Of a stretch of DNA of 64,000 nt, positions 63,413 to 64,000 are shown one piece after another. The notes below the pieces were generated by a model. The model ran no database searches and was not told the origin of the DNA. It worked only from the letters and a program-made list of their open reading frames with translations. The DNA is from Pseudomonas lini. Its GTDB lineage: Bacteria; Pseudomonadota; Gammaproteobacteria; Pseudomonadales; Pseudomonadaceae. The stretch lies in assembly GCF_964063345.1 (NCBI RefSeq), contig NZ_OZ061318.1:6510001-6574000 (forward strand), given 5' to 3'. Position 1 is the stretch's first letter; each line of letters opens with the position of its first letter. The position numbers and the translations under genes were made by a program.

Positions 63413-64000
63413 ATGATCGTTGAAGCCACAAATCGTGACCTTGGATCGCCAGCGCAGTTCGTCTGCGCGGCGAACCAGCGGGTGACTGTCGAAGGAACAG
63501 CATTTGCCTACCGGGACTTGGGGCCGAGAGACGGGTTGCCGCTCGTTCTGTTGAATCATTGGGGCGCAGTCCTGGATAACTTCGACCCACGCATCCTCGA
63601 TGGACTGGCCCGCACCCGGCGAATCATTGCCACTGACTATCGGGGAATCGGCGCATCTGGTGGAACCGCCCCTTTGACCGTCAGTGAGATGGCGAACGAT
63701 GCCATCGCCGTGATCCGCGCTCTGGGATTCGAAAAAGTCGACCTGCTGGGCTTTTCAATAGGTGGATTTGTGGCACAGGACATCGCGCTGAAAGCCCCTG
63801 AGCTGGTGCGCAAACTTATTCTGACCGGTACCGGGCCGGCGGGCGGCCAAGGTATCGACAAGGTGTGGTCTGTGTCGTGGCCGTTGATGTTCAAGGGTCT
63901 CCTGACAGTGCGCGACCCGAAGTTTTACCTCTTCTTCACCGCTACGGCCAATGGGCGAAAAGCTGCCAGGGATTTTTTAAATCGCCTGAAGGAGCGTGAG
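63413..64000 (+). CDS. alpha/beta hydrolase, cut by the window end
   Basis: First 196 codons of a hydrolase that continues beyond the window. Starts MIVEATNRDLGSPAQFVCAA, with the fold VTVEGTAFAYRDLGPRDGLP, oxyanion region NHWGAVLDNF, and nucleophile Ser in GFSIGGFVAQD (about residue 119). Resembles the frameshifted hydrolase at 56558 in layout (AVIRALGFEKVDLLGFSIGG against AVIRALGLSKVDVLGFSLGG). Follows the SDR by 103 bp on the same strand; the ATG lacks a strong ribosome site. Confidence 0.85.
   Translation, partial: MIVEATNRDLGSPAQFVCAANQRVTVEGTAFAYRDLGPRDGLPLVLLNHWGAVLDNFDPRILDGLARTRRIIATDYRGIGASGGTAPLTVSEMANDAIAVIRALGFEKVDLLGFSIGGFVAQDIALKAPELVRKLILTGTGPAGGQGIDKVWSVSWPLMFKGLLTVRDPKFYLFFTATANGRKAARDFLNRLKERE

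Overview
The window looks like a chromosome segment of a Pseudomonas of the fluorescens/protegens/chlororaphis type. The evidence is high GC, repeated REP/REPIN palindromes (GTGGGAGCGGGCTTGC...CGCGA), a Pseudomonas-type DUF1652 gene, and a complete alkaline protease/lipase type I secretion locus with two family I.3 lipases (polyurethanase type). Assignments rest on reading the sequence and on known family motifs; no database search was possible.

Core-like part (about 1-38.6 kb). A FAN1-type VRR-NUC nuclease overlaps an Fe-S DinG/XPD-like helicase (a repair pair). A small lipoprotein, a DUF1624 membrane protein and a secreted protein of unknown function follow. The minus-strand block aprA-aprI-aprD-aprE-aprF-prtA-prtB-pueB-pueA (23.3 to 6.5 kb) encodes a serralysin, its periplasmic inhibitor, the ABC exporter/adaptor/outer membrane channel, two autotransporter subtilases and two secreted lipases. 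AprDEF should export AprA and both lipases; the autotransporters secrete themselves. Next come a DUF1652 gene, a reverse transsulfuration pair (cystathionine beta-synthase and gamma-lyase), a UvrD-type helicase, a pirin, phosphoglucomutase, a MocR regulator beside a large protein of unknown function, and an oxidoreductase/LysR divergent pair.

Accessory part (about 38.6 kb to the end). It opens with a tyrosine integrase whose start region carries four TGGGGGCA-type boxes in dyad arrangement. Behind it lie a 3' group II intron fragment and a TetR gene stump, then a fluoroacetate-dehalogenase-like hydrolase, a quinone oxidoreductase and a DUF2147 protein. Two catabolic gene sets follow. Set A (43.8-50.7 kb): TetR regulator, and divergent units of crotonase/hydrolase/acyl-CoA ligase/GMC oxidoreductase versus an SDR. 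Twin ATAAC-N3-GTTAT boxes precede both the regulator and the divergent promoters. Set B (50.7-57.9 kb): an HxlR regulator fused to an SCP2-like domain, a FadL-type porin preceded by a 17-unit AAC repeat, a ferredoxin-cysteine GMC oxidoreductase, a flavin oxidoreductase, a hydrolase and a stand-alone SCP2 protein. A 44-bp ACTATA-N32-TATAGT element occurs twice in set B. Together they look like uptake, sequestration and CoA-dependent oxidation of a hydrophobic alcohol or sterol/terpenoid-like substrate; this is inference.

The end of the window holds decayed genes (amidohydrolase, MFS transporter), a methionine aminopeptidase coupled to a ParD-like protein, and a TetR/alkene reductase/SDR/hydrolase set, the last gene running off the window. 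Several genes of the accessory part carry single-base frameshifts, mostly in short homopolymers, which may be decay or sequence error.
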